Shown here: piece after piece, positions 24,469 through 32,514 of the stretch
How the letters are laid out: the number at the start of each line of letters is the position of its first letter
How positions within the stretch are numbered: the first letter of the stretch is position 1
Program-made: the position numbers and the translations under genes
Assembly (NCBI GenBank): GCA_043738425.1
Contig: JAYUGJ010000095.1
Coordinates: forward strand, 1 to 51,140
Direction of reading: 5' to 3'
Length of the DNA stretch: 51,140 nucleotides
Source of the DNA: PBB1 sp043738425
GTDB lineage: Bacteria > Pseudomonadota > Gammaproteobacteria > Burkholderiales > Burkholderiaceae_C
The notes under the pieces: model-generated
Seen by the model: the letters and a program-made list of their open reading frames with translations, nothing else
Told to the model about the DNA's origin: nothing
Databases searched by the model: none

Positions 24469-25194
24469 TCACACGCTGCGCTGATTCACCCGCGCCGACA
24501 ACGCCTCAGCGCTTTCTTTGCGTTCGCTGTAGCGGTCGACCAGGTACGGCGCGGCGTCGCGGGTCAGCAGCGTGAACTTCACCAGTTCTTCCATCACGTC
24601 GACCACCCGGTCGTAGTAGGCCGAGGGTTTCATGCGGCCTGCGTCGTCGAACTCCAAAAACGCTTTGGCGACCGACGACTGGTTCGGGATGGTCAGCATG
24701 CGCATCCAGCGACCCAGTATGCGCAGCTGATTCACCGCGTTGAATGACTGCGAACCGCCCGAGACCTGCATCACCGCCAGCGTTTTGCCTTGCGTGGGCC
24801 GCACCGCGCCCAGCGCCAGTGGAATCCAGTCGATCTGCGCTTTCAAAATGCCGGTCATCGCGCCGTGCCGCTCGGGCGAACACCACACCATGCCTTCGCA
24901 CCAGGTGGCCAACTCGCGCAGCTCGACCACTTTCGGGTGCGACTCGGGCGCGCCATCGGGCAGCGGCAAACCGGTCGGGTCGAAGGTGCGCGCCTCGCCG
25001 CCCATGGCTTGTAGCAAGCGCGCGGCTTCTTGCGTCAACAAGCGGCTGTACGAACGCTCGCGCAGCGAACCATAGAGCAGCAAAAACCGCGGCGCGTGGT
25101 GCGATGGCGCGGTGGTTTGCAGCCGCGCGAAGGTCGGCACATCGAACCGCGCTGCATCAATGAACGGCAAAGAAACCCCCGCGTGCTCAGCCAT
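24469..25194 (-). CDS. arsH: arsenical resistance flavoprotein
   Basis: ArsH is an NADPH-dependent FMN reductase that oxidises trivalent organoarsenicals and protects against oxidative stress. The 241-residue protein shows LLLYGSLRERSYSRLLTQEA (the FMN phosphate-binding loop), WCSPERHGAMTGILKAQIDWIPL and GKTLAVMQVSGGSQSFN, all ArsH signatures. The ATG at 25194 is preceded by GGAG and overlaps the end of the aquaglyceroporin gene by 8 nt; a longer frame to 25344 is a shadow of that gene. Last gene of the ars operon. Confidence 0.93.
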   Translation of the reverse strand: MAEHAGVSLPFIDAARFDVPTFARLQTTAPSHHAPRFLLLYGSLRERSYSRLLTQEAARLLQAMGGEARTFDPTGLPLPDGAPESHPKVVELRELATWCEGMVWCSPERHGAMTGILKAQIDWIPLALGAVRPTQGKTLAVMQVSGGSQSFNAVNQLRILGRWMRMLTIPNQSSVAKAFLEFDDAGRMKPSAYYDRVVDVMEELVKFTLLTRDAAPYLVDRYSERKESAEALSARVNQRSV

Positions 25195-25930
25195 CGACAG
25201 CTCCTTCGCCCAACGCCGCATGCACGCTCCAGCCGATGGCTGCGCCCACCCACTGCGCCAGCACGAAGCCGACCACGCTGGCCGGTGCAATGCCGGCAAA
25301 GCTGTCGGACCACATGCGGCCGAATGCGGCAGCCGGGTTGGCAAATGAGGTCGATGCGGTGAACCAATACGCCGCGCCGATGTAAGCCGCCACCATCGCC
25401 GACGCCTTGCCCGCCGGTGCGCGCAAGATGATCAACAGCAGCCCGGCAGTGGCCACCGCCTCGGCAATCCACTGGCCGGGGCCGTGGCGCACATGGGTTG
25501 AAAACTGCACGATTTGCATGTCGAACATCGCGTGCGCCAGCCACGCGCCGAGCATCGCGCCGATGAGTTGCGCTGCCACATACGGCACCAGGCAACGCAC
25601 CGGCAGCGCGCCGCGCAGCGCCATCACCGCACTCACCGCCGGGTTGAAATGCGCACCGCTGACCGGGCCGAACACCTCGATCAGCCCATACAAGCCGCCG
25701 ACGGTGGCCAGCGTATTGGCGAGCAGCGCGACACCGGCGTTGCCGGCCGACAACCGCTCGGCCATGATCCCCGAGCCGATGACGATGGCCAGCAGCAAAC
25801 AGGTGCCAAGGCCTTCGGCAAGCAGCTTGCGCGGCAGCGTGCCGGCCGCGTTGTGTGTGGTTTCGCGGGCCGCCTCCTGTGTGACTCCGTGCTTCATCTT
25901 GCGTGTCGTGTCATGCGTCGGAATCCGCAT
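25187..25930 (-). CDS. aqpS: MIP-family aquaglyceroporin, probable arsenite channel
   Basis: This 247-residue inner-membrane protein has about six helices and both MIP signature loops: HFNPAVS (N96-P97-A98) and SFANPAAAFGR (N198-P199-A200). Its place between arsC and arsH matches AqpS of the Sinorhizobium meliloti ars operon, where arsenite produced by ArsC leaves the cell down its gradient through the channel. No ArsB or Acr3 pump is present here. It begins 3 nt after the arsC stop; a second in-frame Met at 25897 is an alternative start. The symbol rests on context and motif, not on a database match. Confidence 0.88.
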   Translation of the reverse strand: MRIPTHDTTRKMKHGVTQEAARETTHNAAGTLPRKLLAEGLGTCLLLAIVIGSGIMAERLSAGNAGVALLANTLATVGGLYGLIEVFGPVSGAHFNPAVSAVMALRGALPVRCLVPYVAAQLIGAMLGAWLAHAMFDMQIVQFSTHVRHGPGQWIAEAVATAGLLLIILRAPAGKASAMVAAYIGAAYWFTASTSFANPAAAFGRMWSDSFAGIAPASVVGFVLAQWVGAAIGWSVHAALGEGAVDG

Positions 25931-25933
25931 CGC

Positions 25934-26431
25934 TCAGGCATTACCGATGCGTTGCAGCTCGCGCCGGATCGCAGCGGCATCGAGGCCTTCGAGCGGCAGC
26001 GCCAGCAGCAGCTCGATGCGCCGCTGCAGCGCAAGCGCAGTGGCCATGAAGGCGCGCGCTTTTTCGCTGTCGGTGCCGACCACCGCGGCCGGGTCGGGCA
26101 CGCCCCAATGTGCGGTGGCGGGCGTGCCGGGCCACACCGGGCACATCTCGCCCGCGGCGTTGTCGCACACCGTGAATACATAGTCGGGCGCGGGCGCGCC
26201 GGCTTGCGCGAACTCATCCCAGTTTTTGCTGCGAAAGCCGCAGCCCGACATGCCCAATGCGCGCAGCGCGACCAGCGCATGCGGGTTCACCAGGCCGGTG
26301 GGGTGGCTGCCCGCCGAGTGCGCGACAAAGCGTCCCGCGCCCAGGCGGTTGAGCAGCCCCTCGGCCAATATCGACCGGGCTGAATTGCCGGTGCAGACGA
26401 ACAGCACGTGTTTTACGGGTGGGTTGGACAT
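25934..26431 (-). CDS. arsC: arsenate reductase, LMW-phosphatase type
   Basis: ArsC reduces arsenate to arsenite. This 165-residue protein has the low-molecular-weight phosphatase fold: P-loop VLFVCTGNSARS with nucleophile C13, the pair C89 and C97 in FTVCDNAAGEMCPVWPG for the disulfide relay, and the catalytic Asp in VPDP. Electrons probably come from thioredoxin or glutaredoxin. I start at ATG 26431 rather than the longer frame to 26500, because homologues begin at this point. It lies 25 nt downstream of arsR and next to the aquaglyceroporin gene. Confidence 0.93.
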   Translation of the reverse strand: MSNPPVKHVLFVCTGNSARSILAEGLLNRLGAGRFVAHSAGSHPTGLVNPHALVALRALGMSGCGFRSKNWDEFAQAGAPAPDYVFTVCDNAAGEMCPVWPGTPATAHWGVPDPAAVVGTDSEKARAFMATALALQRRIELLLALPLEGLDAAAIRRELQRIGNA

Positions 26432-26456
26432 CGGGTTTCCAGTGAGAGCAAACGGT

Positions 26457-26780
26457 TCAGCAATCAATGCACGGCGCAGCCGCCGCCGCACAGCTTTCAC
26501 CCGCGCAGCAGTTCGCCGTCAGGTACGCCATCAGCGCATTCATCTGCTCAAACGCGGCGCGGTAAATCAGGCTGCGGCCGTCGCGCTGCTGCGTGATTAG
26601 TCCGGCGTGCAGCAGCTCTTTGAGGTGGAACGACAAGGTCGACGCAGGTACTTCCAACGCCTCGGCCAACGCGGTGGGCGTCGAACCCCGTGAGCCGGCG
26701 ACCACCAACGCGCGAAACACCTGCAAGCGCGCCGGTTGGGCCAGCGCCGCCAGCGCCGCAACAACTTTGGTTGATTCCAT
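26457..26780 (-). CDS. arsR: arsenic-responsive ArsR/SmtB repressor
   Basis: This 107-residue winged-helix regulator shows STPTALAEALEVPASTLSFHLKELLHAGLI as the DNA-binding helix-turn-helix. The classic CVC metal site in helix 3 is absent. Instead the C-terminus carries C91, C92 and C97 (NCCAGESC) plus C104 and C107, matching the As(III) site of the Acidithiobacillus ferrooxidans type of ArsR. Arsenite binding would release DNA and derepress the operon. No Shine-Dalgarno is visible before ATG 26780, so the mRNA may be leaderless. First gene of arsR-arsC-aqp-arsH. Confidence 0.9.
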   Translation of the reverse strand: MESTKVVAALAALAQPARLQVFRALVVAGSRGSTPTALAEALEVPASTLSFHLKELLHAGLITQQRDGRSLIYRAAFEQMNALMAYLTANCCAGESCAAAAAPCIDC

Positions 26781-26781
26781 A

Positions 26782-26802
26782 ATTCGACGTTAATCGAAAT
26801 GA
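26782..26802 (-). promoter_or_regulatory. candidate ArsR operator
   Basis: An imperfect inverted repeat, ATTCGA...TCGAAAT with a short centre, lies directly upstream of the arsR start, where an autorepressor would bind. Position and symmetry support it; no binding evidence exists. Confidence 0.45.
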
Positions 26803-27013
26803 ATGACGATTCTGTGAAACCGCAGCTTGCTAACGCGCCAGAACATCGAGCTCGCATCTTTAGTGGATGCGTGTGGTCGGCAACGGGTCCGTTCGTGCTC
26901 CCTTCAAGTAAGGAGGTAGGGCGGGCTTTATGCGGTTCTAGGGATGTGCAGCATTTGCATTAGGCGCGACATTTCGCTGGTCATTTGTTCATTCGCCCAA
27001 CAGGAGTTTTTCA

Positions 27014-27520
27014 ATGCAGATCACGAAAATGAAGCGCTTTGGCGCAACGGTCTTGCCACTAGCCGCTATCGCGGCATCGCTTGGTTTGAACGGTGTGGCA
27101 AGTGCCGCGGGGCCAGTCAGGCCGGTGTTCGTGGAGTCGGTGATTCCGAGCCAGCCGTTCGCGACATTGGTCGAGGTGAGTGATGGAAGCGGCAGCTCCG
27201 CTTTTGCGCAGGGTGGCCGTTCCCTACCGGCTACCGCCATCACCGCGATGGCCGCGAGCAGCATGACGATTTCCAATGCCTCAGACAGCTCGGTGTTTCT
27301 CCGAGTGGATACCGCTGGTGGTACCGACTGCAGTCCCGGCAACTCTCCCGTTGGAGAGGTAATGGTTTACCGGGTCGCAGCAAATACCGTGTTGCACCTT
27401 CCATTCCCTTCGCCGTGGGTGGTCAAGTCAGCCGCAGGCAGCCCGTGCTTCCGGTTTCGAGCCATCAGCGCCCTGCCCGGCAGAGGCGTGGTCGTGCAAA
27501 TCATTGGTACCTTCAATTGA
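27014..27520 (+). CDS. small exported protein, function unknown
   Basis: The 168-residue protein has a signal peptide (MQITKMKRFGATVLPLAAIA, cleavage near VASAAG). The mature part contains three Cys, two well placed for a disulfide (TDCSPGNS and SPCFRFR), and ends in a hydrophobic beta strand (VVVQIIGTFN). AGGAG lies 8 nt before the ATG. It may be co-transcribed with the PEP-CTERM gene 23 nt downstream. I recognise no family. Confidence 0.65.
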   Translation: MQITKMKRFGATVLPLAAIAASLGLNGVASAAGPVRPVFVESVIPSQPFATLVEVSDGSGSSAFAQGGRSLPATAITAMAASSMTISNASDSSVFLRVDTAGGTDCSPGNSPVGEVMVYRVAANTVLHLPFPSPWVVKSAAGSPCFRFRAISALPGRGVVVQIIGTFN

Positions 27521-27543
27521 CGCCCGCGCTTCATGCAAACCCG

Positions 27544-28188
27544 ATGCGGCCTGGTCGGCACTGGGCGGTAACTGCGTTGCGCCTGTCGCTGTTGCTGCCG
27601 CTCGCGTGCATCGCACTTGCAACCAGCGCCCACGCCGCCACCCGAACCTACACCGGCAGCCTCGCCAGCGCAGCGAACACCGCGCTGGTGGCCAGTGACC
27701 TCACCGCGGCGGTGTTCACCGACGATGCGGCGATTGCCAACAACCTCGCGCTGTACGACTTCACGGTGGCCACGGCGGGCGCGGTGTCGATCGCAAGCGT
27801 CGGATTTGCGGCGGGCGGTGCCGATCCGTACTTCAGCTTGTTTGCGGGCATGGGCAACACCGCCACGTTCTTAAGTTCGAACTACACGCAGGCGTTTTCG
27901 ACCGGCGGCGACTTTTCATTTGCCACCACGCTGGCAGCGGGCGCGTACCAGTTGGCCATTGGCACCACCGCCAACCTGTCGTTCGCTGAAAACAGCGGCA
28001 GCGGCACCTTGGCTGATGGCTTCGTGGGTTTTGGCACCGCAAATTCGCTGGGTGACGCAACCTACAACGTGACCGTCACCACGCTGGCCGCACCGGTGCC
28101 TGAGCCATCGGCCTGGCTGTTGCTGGCCGTCGGAGGTCTCGCGTTCGGCGCCCGGCGTGCGGTCTCAGTCGCGGTTGTGCGCCAGTAG
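27544..28188 (+). CDS. PEP-CTERM protein, DVUA0089 family
   Basis: This 214-residue exported protein has a signal peptide (MRPGRHWAVTALRLSLLLPL to AHAA), then a beta-rich domain whose pattern (YDFTVATAGAVSIASVGFA, DPYFSLFAGMG, LAAGAYQLAIG) resembles DVUA0089-type proteins. The tail VPEPSAWLLLAVGGLAFGARR is a PEP-CTERM signal, but it is followed by an unusually long hydrophobic extension (AVSVAVVRQ) after the Arg cluster. The start at 27544 is preferred over the long upstream frame, which overlaps the previous gene. It is the second gene of a likely two-gene unit. Confidence 0.8.
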   Translation: MRPGRHWAVTALRLSLLLPLACIALATSAHAATRTYTGSLASAANTALVASDLTAAVFTDDAAIANNLALYDFTVATAGAVSIASVGFAAGGADPYFSLFAGMGNTATFLSSNYTQAFSTGGDFSFATTLAAGAYQLAIGTTANLSFAENSGSGTLADGFVGFGTANSLGDATYNVTVTTLAAPVPEPSAWLLLAVGGLAFGARRAVSVAVVRQ

Positions 28189-28212
28189 CGGGCTGCCGCT
28201 GGCGACCTGGTC

Positions 28213-28228
28213 GGGGTCAGGTCGATAG
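28213..28228 (+). repeat. dispersed GKGTCAGGT motif, copy 3
   Basis: GGGGTCAGGTCGATAG abuts the hairpin at 28228-28259, downstream of the PEP-CTERM gene. It is related to the copies at 512, 14493, 39490 and 50016. Confidence 0.4.
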
Positions 28229-28259
28229 CGCGCCTGCCGCTGCTCGGCGGCAGGCGCGC
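28228..28259. terminator. 13-bp GC hairpin between convergent genes
   Basis: GCGCGCCTGCCGC and GCGGCAGGCGCGC pair perfectly around a 6-nt loop. It lacks a T-run, so it may terminate transcription weakly from either side or be a palindromic repeat. Confidence 0.6.
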
Positions 28260-28309
28260 CGCACAACCGTCTTCGCGCTGCATTGCCGTGCCGCATTGGT
28301 GCGACCCAC

Positions 28310-28780
28310 CTATCGCTTGACCGGCACCGCTATCCGCGCGCCGGATGTTGGCGACAGGTTGGCGCGCCGACTTTTCTGGCGCGATTGGGTGGCGCGTTTC
28401 GGTTTCAGTTTCGGCTGGGACTGCGCCGACGCCGCCCCGGCCGCCAGTCGCGGTGCGCTCAGGCTGCCCGCCGACGCCGGGCGGATGGCGGCTTCGGCTT
28501 CGCGCCGGTCTTGCGCCATGGCGTTGCCCAACACCTCGTTTTTGACTGCCACTTCATGCGCGTCGGCTTGCTGGGCGGCGCTGCGCGGGTCGCCGACATC
28601 AATGCGCCGACCGCCTGCACAAGGTGTTTGTGTGTAGCTGACGCCAGCTGCAGGGCCGCAGCGATAAACGGTTTGCGCGGCGGCCTGCGCGCTGGCCGCC
28701 ACCGAGACGGCCGCCAGGCACAGCATGCCGGCGGTGCGGGTCAGGTGTTTAATGTTGGCAAGAAGCATTGCAATGGTCAT
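28310..28780 (-). CDS. exported DUF4124-like protein
   Basis: This 156-residue protein has a signal peptide (MTIAMLLANIKHLTRTAGML to SAQAAA) followed by TVYRCGPAAGVSYTQTPC, a short Cys-containing motif like the DUF4124 domain (YxCxxxxGxxxYTDxPC) common in betaproteobacteria. The C-terminal half is Ala/Arg/Lys-rich. It starts 4 nt after the pth stop and is probably translated from the same transcript. Role unknown; perhaps an envelope-binding function. Confidence 0.7.
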   Translation of the reverse strand: MTIAMLLANIKHLTRTAGMLCLAAVSVAASAQAAAQTVYRCGPAAGVSYTQTPCAGGRRIDVGDPRSAAQQADAHEVAVKNEVLGNAMAQDRREAEAAIRPASAGSLSAPRLAAGAASAQSQPKLKPKRATQSRQKSRRANLSPTSGARIAVPVKR

Positions 28781-28784
28781 GGCG

Positions 28785-29510
28785 TCAACCTAGCGCTTTT
28801 GGGTCGGGGTCGGGGTGGGCTTCGGGCTTGGGCGCAGCGCCCGTCGCGCACTGGGAGATTGGTGCGGGCAAAGGCAGCAGCACAAGCGCAGGCACGGGCT
28901 GTGGCTTCGGCCTTGGCGCGGGTGCCGCTGGGGCCACCGCCGGGCGGGCGTTGATCTTCACCATCGCGCGCTCCATGTCACCGGCAATCAGCAGGTCTAG
29001 CGAGGTCAACGCGCGGCCGATGCAGTCGTCGATGGCGTCGCGCTCGGCGGCGGGCGGCTTGCGCAGCACATGGTTGATGACTTCGGCTTTCACGCCGGGA
29101 TGTCCGATGCCCAAGCGCAAACGCCAGTAGTCGGGGCTGCCGAGTTGCGCGTGGATATCGCGCAGGCCGTTGTGCCCGGCGTGGCTGCCACCGAGCTTGA
29201 GCTTCATCTGGCTGGGCAGCAAATCAAGCTCGTCGTGCGCGACCAGAATTTCTTCGGGCGAAATTTTGAAAAACCGCGCGAGCGCCGCGGTGGCCTTGCC
29301 CGACAAGTTCATGAAGGTCATCGGCTGCAACAGCCACAGCGGCCCACTGGCCAGGTTGGCGCGTGCCACCAGCCCGAAGTAGGCGCGCTCGGGTGCAAGC
29401 GTGACTTTGAGCTGCTGCGCCACCGCGTCGATGAACCAGAACCCGGCGTTGTGCCGGGTGGCGTCGTACTCCGCGCCCGGGTTGCCGAGGCCGACCATCA
29501 GTTTGATCAT
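28785..29510 (-). CDS. pth: peptidyl-tRNA hydrolase
   Basis: Pth releases peptides from prematurely dropped peptidyl-tRNA. Signatures: MIKLMVGLGNPGAEYDATRHNAG with the catalytic His in TRHN, FMNLSGKA, DELDLLPSQMKLKLGGSHAGHNGLR and RLRLGIGHP. The enzyme domain ends near residue 190; a Pro/Ala-rich tail of about 50 residues follows (APAPRPKPQPVPALV...), which the family lacks. The ATG at 29510 matches homologues. It lies downstream of rplY beyond a terminator, in the conserved block with prs and ispE. Confidence 0.95.
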   Translation of the reverse strand: MIKLMVGLGNPGAEYDATRHNAGFWFIDAVAQQLKVTLAPERAYFGLVARANLASGPLWLLQPMTFMNLSGKATAALARFFKISPEEILVAHDELDLLPSQMKLKLGGSHAGHNGLRDIHAQLGSPDYWRLRLGIGHPGVKAEVINHVLRKPPAAERDAIDDCIGRALTSLDLLIAGDMERAMVKINARPAVAPAAPAPRPKPQPVPALVLLPLPAPISQCATGAAPKPEAHPDPDPKALG

Positions 29511-29538
29511 GGGCAGATTATTGATTCGCCTCGCGCAC

Positions 29539-29562
29539 AAAAAAGCCCCACCGGGGTGGGGC
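29539..29562 (-). terminator. rho-independent terminator between rplY and pth
   Basis: On the minus strand, GCCCCACC-CC-GGTGGGGC is followed by T6, 41 nt after the rplY stop. It would end or attenuate the prs-rplY transcript, leaving pth partly on its own promoter. Confidence 0.8.
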
Positions 29563-29603
29563 TCTGAAGGGGGAGCAGGCGGTTGCGCGATGCGCACCGC
29601 AGC

Positions 29604-30248
29604 TTATTTTTTGTTTTGCTTTTCTGTCTTCTTGCCTTTGGCAGGTGCGGCAGCCGCGGCGGTCACGACCACCGGTGCGGCTTCTTCTTCGGCCGTCAAG
29701 ACAGATGCGGATGCGAGCACCGGGTTGGGTTTGCCTTGCGTCATCACCTTGATGCCGGCGGGCAGCGCGATGTCGTTGACGTGCAGTGATTGGCCACGCA
29801 CCAGCGCGCCCAAATCGACTGTCAAGAATTCAGGCAGTTGCGATGCCAGGCAGGCAATGCGCAGCTCGGTCACGATGTGGTTGACCACGCACTTGTCGAC
29901 CTTGATTGCTGGCGACTCTTCTTCGTTGATGAAGTGCAGCGGAACCTTCTTCACGACCTTGGTGGTTGCATCGACACGTTGGAAGTCGATGTGCAGCACG
30001 ATCGGGCGAAACGGATGCAGTTGGTAATCACGCAGCAGCACTTTTTCGGTTTTGCTGCCGAGCTCCATGTCGAGCAGCGACGAGTGGAACGCCTCTTTTT
30101 TCAGCGCGAAAAACAACGCGTTGTGATCGAGTTCGATCATGGCCGGCGTGCCCGCGCCGTAAACGATGCCAGGTACTTTGTCAGCGTTGCGCAGGCGGCG
30201 GCTCGCTCCGGTCCCCTGCAACGTACGCTCGTATGCGACGAATTTCAT
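29604..30248 (-). CDS. rplY: 50S ribosomal protein L25, long (CTC) form
   Basis: L25 binds 5S rRNA in the large subunit. This 214-residue protein is the long CTC form: the N-terminal domain (1-95; FVAYERTLQGTGASRRLRNADKVPGIVYG) binds 5S rRNA and a beta domain (100-180; PLHFINEEESPAIK) follows. A Lys/Ala-rich tail ends AKGKKTEKQNKK. It lies downstream of prs in the standard betaproteobacterial order. Codon use is strongly biased, as expected for a ribosomal protein. Confidence 0.96.
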   Translation of the reverse strand: MKFVAYERTLQGTGASRRLRNADKVPGIVYGAGTPAMIELDHNALFFALKKEAFHSSLLDMELGSKTEKVLLRDYQLHPFRPIVLHIDFQRVDATTKVVKKVPLHFINEEESPAIKVDKCVVNHIVTELRIACLASQLPEFLTVDLGALVRGQSLHVNDIALPAGIKVMTQGKPNPVLASASVLTAEEEAAPVVVTAAAAAPAKGKKTEKQNKK

Positions 30249-30351
30249 AATGACTCCAAAAGGTAGGAAGCCCCGCGACCAGGTGCTTCAAAAAACGGGC
30301 CTTGCGGCCCGGGTGAACCTTCGGCTTGCGGCCGGAGGCTTCGCTCGACGC

Positions 30352-31314
30352 TCAGAAATTGCTGTTCTGTTCGGCGAACAAAGAGGTGACCGACTCGCCG
30401 TCGGAAATCCGACGGATGGTTTCGGCAAACAAAAACGCGACCGACAGCTGCCGCACTTTGGCGCTGCTTTTGGCCGCTTCGGTCATCGGAATGGTGTTGG
30501 TGATGACGACCTCGTCGAGCATCGAGTTTTGAATGCGCTCGATAGCCGACCCCGAAAACACCGCGTGCGTGCAATAGGCATACACCGATTTCGCGCCGCG
30601 CTCTTTCAGTACCTCGGCCGCTTTGACCAGCGTGCCCGCGGTGTCGATCATGTCGTCCATGATCACGCAGTTGCGGCCTTCGGTTTCGCCGATGACGTTC
30701 ATCACCTCGGACACATTGGCCTTCGGCCGGCGCTTGTCGATGATCGCCAAATCGCAGTTCAGTTGCTTGGCCAGTGCGCGCGCGCGCACCACGCCGCCAA
30801 TGTCGGGCGACACCACCACCAAGTCGTCGTACTGTTTTGATTGCAGGTCAGACAACAGTACCGGCGAGGCGTAGATGTTGTCGACCGGAATGTTGAAAAA
30901 GCCTTGAATCTGGTCGGCGTGCAGATCCATCGTCAGCAGCCGCTCCACGCCTACCGCTTCGAGCATGTTGGCCACCACCTTGGCGCTGATCGGCACCCGG
31001 GTCGAGCGTGGCCGGCGGTCTTGCCGTGCATAGCCGAAATACGGAATGACCGCGGTGATGCGTCGTGCGCTGGCGCGCTTGAGTGCATCGACCATGATGC
31101 ACAGCTCCATCAGGTTTTCATTGGTCGGCGTGCAGGTGCTTTGCACCACGAACACATCACGTGCGCGCACGTTTTGCTCGATCTCGACAGCGACTTCGCT
31201 GTCTGAGAAACGGCCGACCGATGCCTTGCCGAGCTCAACGCCAAGGTGGGTCGCAATTTCCAGGGCCAGCGCCGGGTTGGCGTTGCCTGTGAACAGCACG
31301 GTGTTGAAAAGCAC
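30352..31314 (-). CDS. prs: ribose-phosphate pyrophosphokinase
   Basis: Prs makes PRPP from ribose 5-phosphate and ATP for nucleotide, His and Trp synthesis. Signatures: NANPALALEIATHLG, VGRFSDSEVAVEIEQNVR, VIPYFGYARQDRRPR, the catalytic flexible-loop region DKRRPKANVSE, and the PRPP loop VIMDDMIDTAGT. The start is GTG 31314, preceded by GGAGG, giving 320 residues as usual; the frame reaches GTG 31344, but homologues do not. It is followed by rplY 103 nt downstream and preceded by tRNA-Gln. Confidence 0.95.
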   Translation of the reverse strand: MLFNTVLFTGNANPALALEIATHLGVELGKASVGRFSDSEVAVEIEQNVRARDVFVVQSTCTPTNENLMELCIMVDALKRASARRITAVIPYFGYARQDRRPRSTRVPISAKVVANMLEAVGVERLLTMDLHADQIQGFFNIPVDNIYASPVLLSDLQSKQYDDLVVVSPDIGGVVRARALAKQLNCDLAIIDKRRPKANVSEVMNVIGETEGRNCVIMDDMIDTAGTLVKAAEVLKERGAKSVYAYCTHAVFSGSAIERIQNSMLDEVVITNTIPMTEAAKSSAKVRQLSVAFLFAETIRRISDGESVTSLFAEQNSNF

Positions 31315-31438
31315 ATTCCCTCCGACGAGGCCCTGTGGAAGCACGGCGCTTCCTCTCAGACTAGCCCCGGCCCTGCAGTCAGGACGATCCGGGAATCAAC
31401 TAACTATCAACGCGCCCCTGACAACGGGGCTATGAATT

Positions 31439-31515
31439 TGGCAGGGAAGGAAGGACTCGAACCTTCGAATGTCGGAATCAAAATCCGATGCCTTAACCAA
31501 CTTGGCGACTCCCCT
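31439..31515 (-). tRNA. tRNA-Gln (UUG)
   Basis: A 77-nt cloverleaf with encoded CCA: acceptor AGGGGAG/CTTCCCT (one G-U), D stem GCC/GGC, anticodon stem TCGGA/TCCGA with loop TTTTGAT giving anticodon UUG, and T stem GAAGG/CCTTC around TTCGAGT. It lies between ispE and prs, its usual site in Burkholderiales. Confidence 0.95.
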
Positions 31516-31559
31516 ACACCGGTGTGCTGCCAGTGCAACACACCACCAACTTGTAGCCG

Positions 31560-32477
31560 TCAATCCGCCGCCCAACGGCGCAGCGGATGCTCTGGCAGGC
31601 TGCGCACCAAGTGCTCTGTCCACCGGTGCCCGACCTCATTTTTTGGCGTTGACGCAGCCGGGCTGATCGACCCGATGCGCGAAAAAACCGCGCTGCCCGA
31701 GCCACTCATTCGACTGTTGCCGTACCGCGCGGCCAGCCACTGCGCCGCTTGTTTCACCTCGGGGTGCAACAACTCGGCAACTGCTTGCAGGTCGTTGTGC
31801 CCCCAACTCTCTGACCAGTTGCCAGCGGCCTGCGACCGGTTTTGCGGCGGCCCTGCAATGTGCCTGATGTGCGTTTCGTCAAAGCCCGAAAGTATAACGG
31901 CGCGGCGGTCGCGAACGAGCGCGGGATGGGCGAAAACTGCGCGCGTTTCAATCGACACGCTGGGCTTGATCAACACGAACGACTGCACCGGCACGGCAAA
32001 CGGCGTGAGCTGCTCGCCGATGCCTTCGACCCACGCGTTTTGCCCACCCACGAAAAACGGCACGTCGGCACCCAAAGTGATCGCCACGGCGTGCAGCCGC
32101 TGGCGCGGCCAGTGCAGACCCCACAACTTGTTGAGCGCCAACAGCGTGCTGGCCGCGTCGGAACTGCCGCCGCCCAGGCCCGCACCCCATGGCACCCGCT
32201 TGTCGATGCTGATGTCGGCACCGTAGTGCGTGCCGCTGGCCGATTGCAACGCACGTGCGGCACGCAAACACAAGTCGTCCGGCGGCAGCGCAGCCGTTAT
32301 GTCGTGGCGGCTGAGCCGTGCGTCGCTGCGCCGCTCGAAGTGCAAGGTGTCGGCCCAATCGATCAGCACAAACACCGACTGCAGCAGGTGGTGGCCATCG
32401 GCGCGCTGCCCCACCACATGCAAAAACAAGTTCAGCTTGGCCGGTGCCGGCACGTCGAACAACGCACGCAGGCTCAT
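31560..32477 (-). CDS. ispE: 4-diphosphocytidyl-2-C-methyl-D-erythritol kinase
   Basis: IspE phosphorylates CDP-ME in the MEP isoprenoid pathway. The 305-residue GHMP kinase shows VPAPAKLNLFLHVVGQRADG, the ATP-binding loop VPWGAGLGGGSSDAAS and GSGSAVFSRIG near the end. MSLRALFDVPAPAKL at 32477 matches homologous starts; an upstream GTG at 32507 is possible but less likely. Sits between lolB and tRNA-Gln. Confidence 0.95.
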   Translation of the reverse strand: MSLRALFDVPAPAKLNLFLHVVGQRADGHHLLQSVFVLIDWADTLHFERRSDARLSRHDITAALPPDDLCLRAARALQSASGTHYGADISIDKRVPWGAGLGGGSSDAASTLLALNKLWGLHWPRQRLHAVAITLGADVPFFVGGQNAWVEGIGEQLTPFAVPVQSFVLIKPSVSIETRAVFAHPALVRDRRAVILSGFDETHIRHIAGPPQNRSQAAGNWSESWGHNDLQAVAELLHPEVKQAAQWLAARYGNSRMSGSGSAVFSRIGSISPAASTPKNEVGHRWTEHLVRSLPEHPLRRWAAD

Positions 32478-32514
32478 GCGCTGCCGCCCGCTGTGTTCGC
32501 CGCGCACAGCGCAC

